Source: Bacteroidetes bacterium ADurb.Bin174
GTDB lineage: Bacteria; Bacteroidota; Bacteroidia; Bacteroidales; Paludibacteraceae
Reading direction: 5' to 3'
DNA length: 64,000 nucleotides
Assembly: GCA_002070265.1 (NCBI GenBank)
Contig: MWCX01000020.1
Coordinates: 124,001-188,000 of the forward strand
Every line of letters starts with the position of its first letter. Positions within the stretch are counted from its first letter, which is position 1. Positions 62,965 to 64,000 of this stretch are shown here, in pieces. Position numbers and translations under genes: made by a program. Under the pieces are notes generated by a model. The model had not been told where the DNA came from, made no database searches, and saw nothing but the letters and a program-made list of their open reading frames with translations.

Positions 62965-64000
62965 ATGAATTCGAATACTTTTTTTAGCGGAGCATGGAGT
63001 TTTGCGTTGGTAACATCAGGGATCTCCATGGCATCATCAGCCTGTGCCAATAGTTCAACCGGGCAAAACGAAAACCCCAATATTGTAATAGTGCTGGCCG
63101 ATGACCTTGGTTGGGGAGATGTGGGTTTTCACGGTAGTGATATTAAAACACCCAATCTGGATTTATTGGCTGAATCAGCTATTCAATTGAACAGATTTTA
63201 CGTAGCCCCGATATCAAGCCCGACAAGAGCCGGCTTACTTACCGGCAGGTATCCAAATCGAATGGGTGTTCGTCATGTGGTAATACCACCCTGGCGTGAT
63301 TACGGTATTGAACCGGAAGAGATTTTTCTGCCTCAGGAGCTTGAAAAAGCAGACTATAAACACCGTGCGATCATTGGGAAATGGCATCTGGGGCATTCTC
63401 GGAAAAAATATTATCCCCTGAACAAAGGTTTTTCCCATTTTTACGGTCACCTGAATGGTGCCATTGATTATTTCTCATTGGAGCGGGAAGGTGAGCTTGA
63501 TTGGCACAATGACTGGGAAAGTTCAAAAGATAAAGGTTACAGTACTGATTTAATTGCGAATCACGCAGTCAATTGTATTAAAGAATACTCCAAAGAAGAT
63601 AATCCTTTTTTTATTTATGTAGCTTTCAATGCTCCTCATACGCCTCTACAGGCTAAAGATGAAGATTTGAAACTATATGGTTTTGATCCTTCAAAACCAA
63701 GATTTGGTAAAGGTGATAAAACCGGTAGGGGAAATAACCAACAACAGACTTTTGCAGCTATGGTTACTTGCATGGACAGAGGAATTGGTGAAATAATCAA
63801 GGCATTGAAAGAAACAGAAGAGTTTGATAACACAATATTTCTCTTTTTTAGTGATAATGGTGCGGATGTCGGTTCCAGCGGGGAACTGAGGGGTCGGAAG
63901 TTCCTGGAATTTGAAGGTGGTGTGCGTGCTCCCGCTTTGCTTAGTTGGCCCGCACAGTTAAAGGGCGGCAGAACAATCAATCAGGTGACCGGATTTGTGG
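62965..64000 (+). CDS. S1 sulfatase (5' part; 3' end outside window)
   Basis: 345 codons are visible and still open at the edge. N-terminal export signal, possibly a lipoprotein (ASSAC, Cys27). Metal ligands in VLADDLGWGDVG; signature S84-S-P-T-R-AGLLTGRYPNR with Ser as the formylglycine precursor; substrate loop GKWHLGHS; later FSDNGADVGSSG. It resembles arylsulfatase A/B-type S1 subfamilies. It is probably co-transcribed with the 60894 gene. It is the third sulfatase of the PUL, and the third of the Ser type. Confidence 0.92.
   Translation, partial: MNSNTFFSGAWSFALVTSGISMASSACANSSTGQNENPNIVIVLADDLGWGDVGFHGSDIKTPNLDLLAESAIQLNRFYVAPISSPTRAGLLTGRYPNRMGVRHVVIPPWRDYGIEPEEIFLPQELEKADYKHRAIIGKWHLGHSRKKYYPLNKGFSHFYGHLNGAIDYFSLEREGELDWHNDWESSKDKGYSTDLIANHAVNCIKEYSKEDNPFFIYVAFNAPHTPLQAKDEDLKLYGFDPSKPRFGKGDKTGRGNNQQQTFAAMVTCMDRGIGEIIKALKETEEFDNTIFLFFSDNGADVGSSGELRGRKFLEFEGGVRAPALLSWPAQLKGGRTINQVTGFV

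Overview
The window comes from a Bacteroidota chromosome, most likely order Bacteroidales. The evidence is the SusC/SusD pairs, a hybrid two-component regulator, many secreted enzymes ending in type IX secretion (T9SS) sorting domains, Bacteroidota-type -7 boxes (TAnnTTTG) in front of several genes, and the gene set ftsH-cdsA, mpl, the pRiA4b ORF-3-like gene beside miaA, and rnz. The species cannot be fixed from the sequence alone. No rRNA, tRNA or CRISPR array was seen.

Positions 1 to about 24,230 are ordinary chromosome. In order: the 3' part of ftsH, cdsA and a PlsC-like acyltransferase; a structured interspersed repeat; a SpeA-like decarboxylase; a secreted lamin-tail-domain protein with a T9SS tail; lipid kinase, aroC and a SlyD-like FKBP; an LptD-like outer-membrane protein divergent from a cell-wall amidase and an Mce/MlaD protein; dnaA; a pRiA4b ORF-3-like protein; miaA, which has no canonical start codon; rnz; an S41 peptidase overlapping a dCMP deaminase; mpl; and an MBL-fold hydrolase.

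Positions 24,230 to 26,505 are a small accessory patch: a HigB/HigA-type toxin-antitoxin pair, a DUF486 membrane protein, a Y1/RAYT-type HUH transposase gene carrying REP-like hairpins and 24-bp tandem repeats inside its reading frame, and a second copy of that gene cut after 57 codons.

Positions 26,510 to the right edge form one large polysaccharide utilization locus (PUL). The minus-strand arm, in transcription order, holds a lipoprotein sulfatase, a PL8 lyase, an endonuclease/exonuclease/phosphatase-fold enzyme, a GH2 enzyme, a giant metallophosphoesterase, a second sulfatase, two stand-alone secreted module proteins, two SusC/SusD pairs in tandem, a surface lipoprotein, a GH43 enzyme, a 52-residue mini-lipoprotein and a sialidase-fold enzyme. 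The plus-strand arm holds the hybrid two-component regulator, a large lipoprotein of unassigned family and a third sulfatase cut by the window edge. The enzymes suggest a sulfated, probably uronic-acid-containing glycan, perhaps with phosphate substituents. The exact substrate is not determined.

Two features of the PUL look new. First, a module of about 180 residues is present five times in four neighbouring T9SS cargo proteins: two stand-alone, one fused to a sulfatase and two in the phosphoesterase. Second, a two-block operator sits at constant spacing from the -7 box in front of six PUL transcription units, and more weakly in front of a seventh (GH2), including the regulator's own side. 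It is a strong candidate for the binding site of the hybrid two-component regulator.
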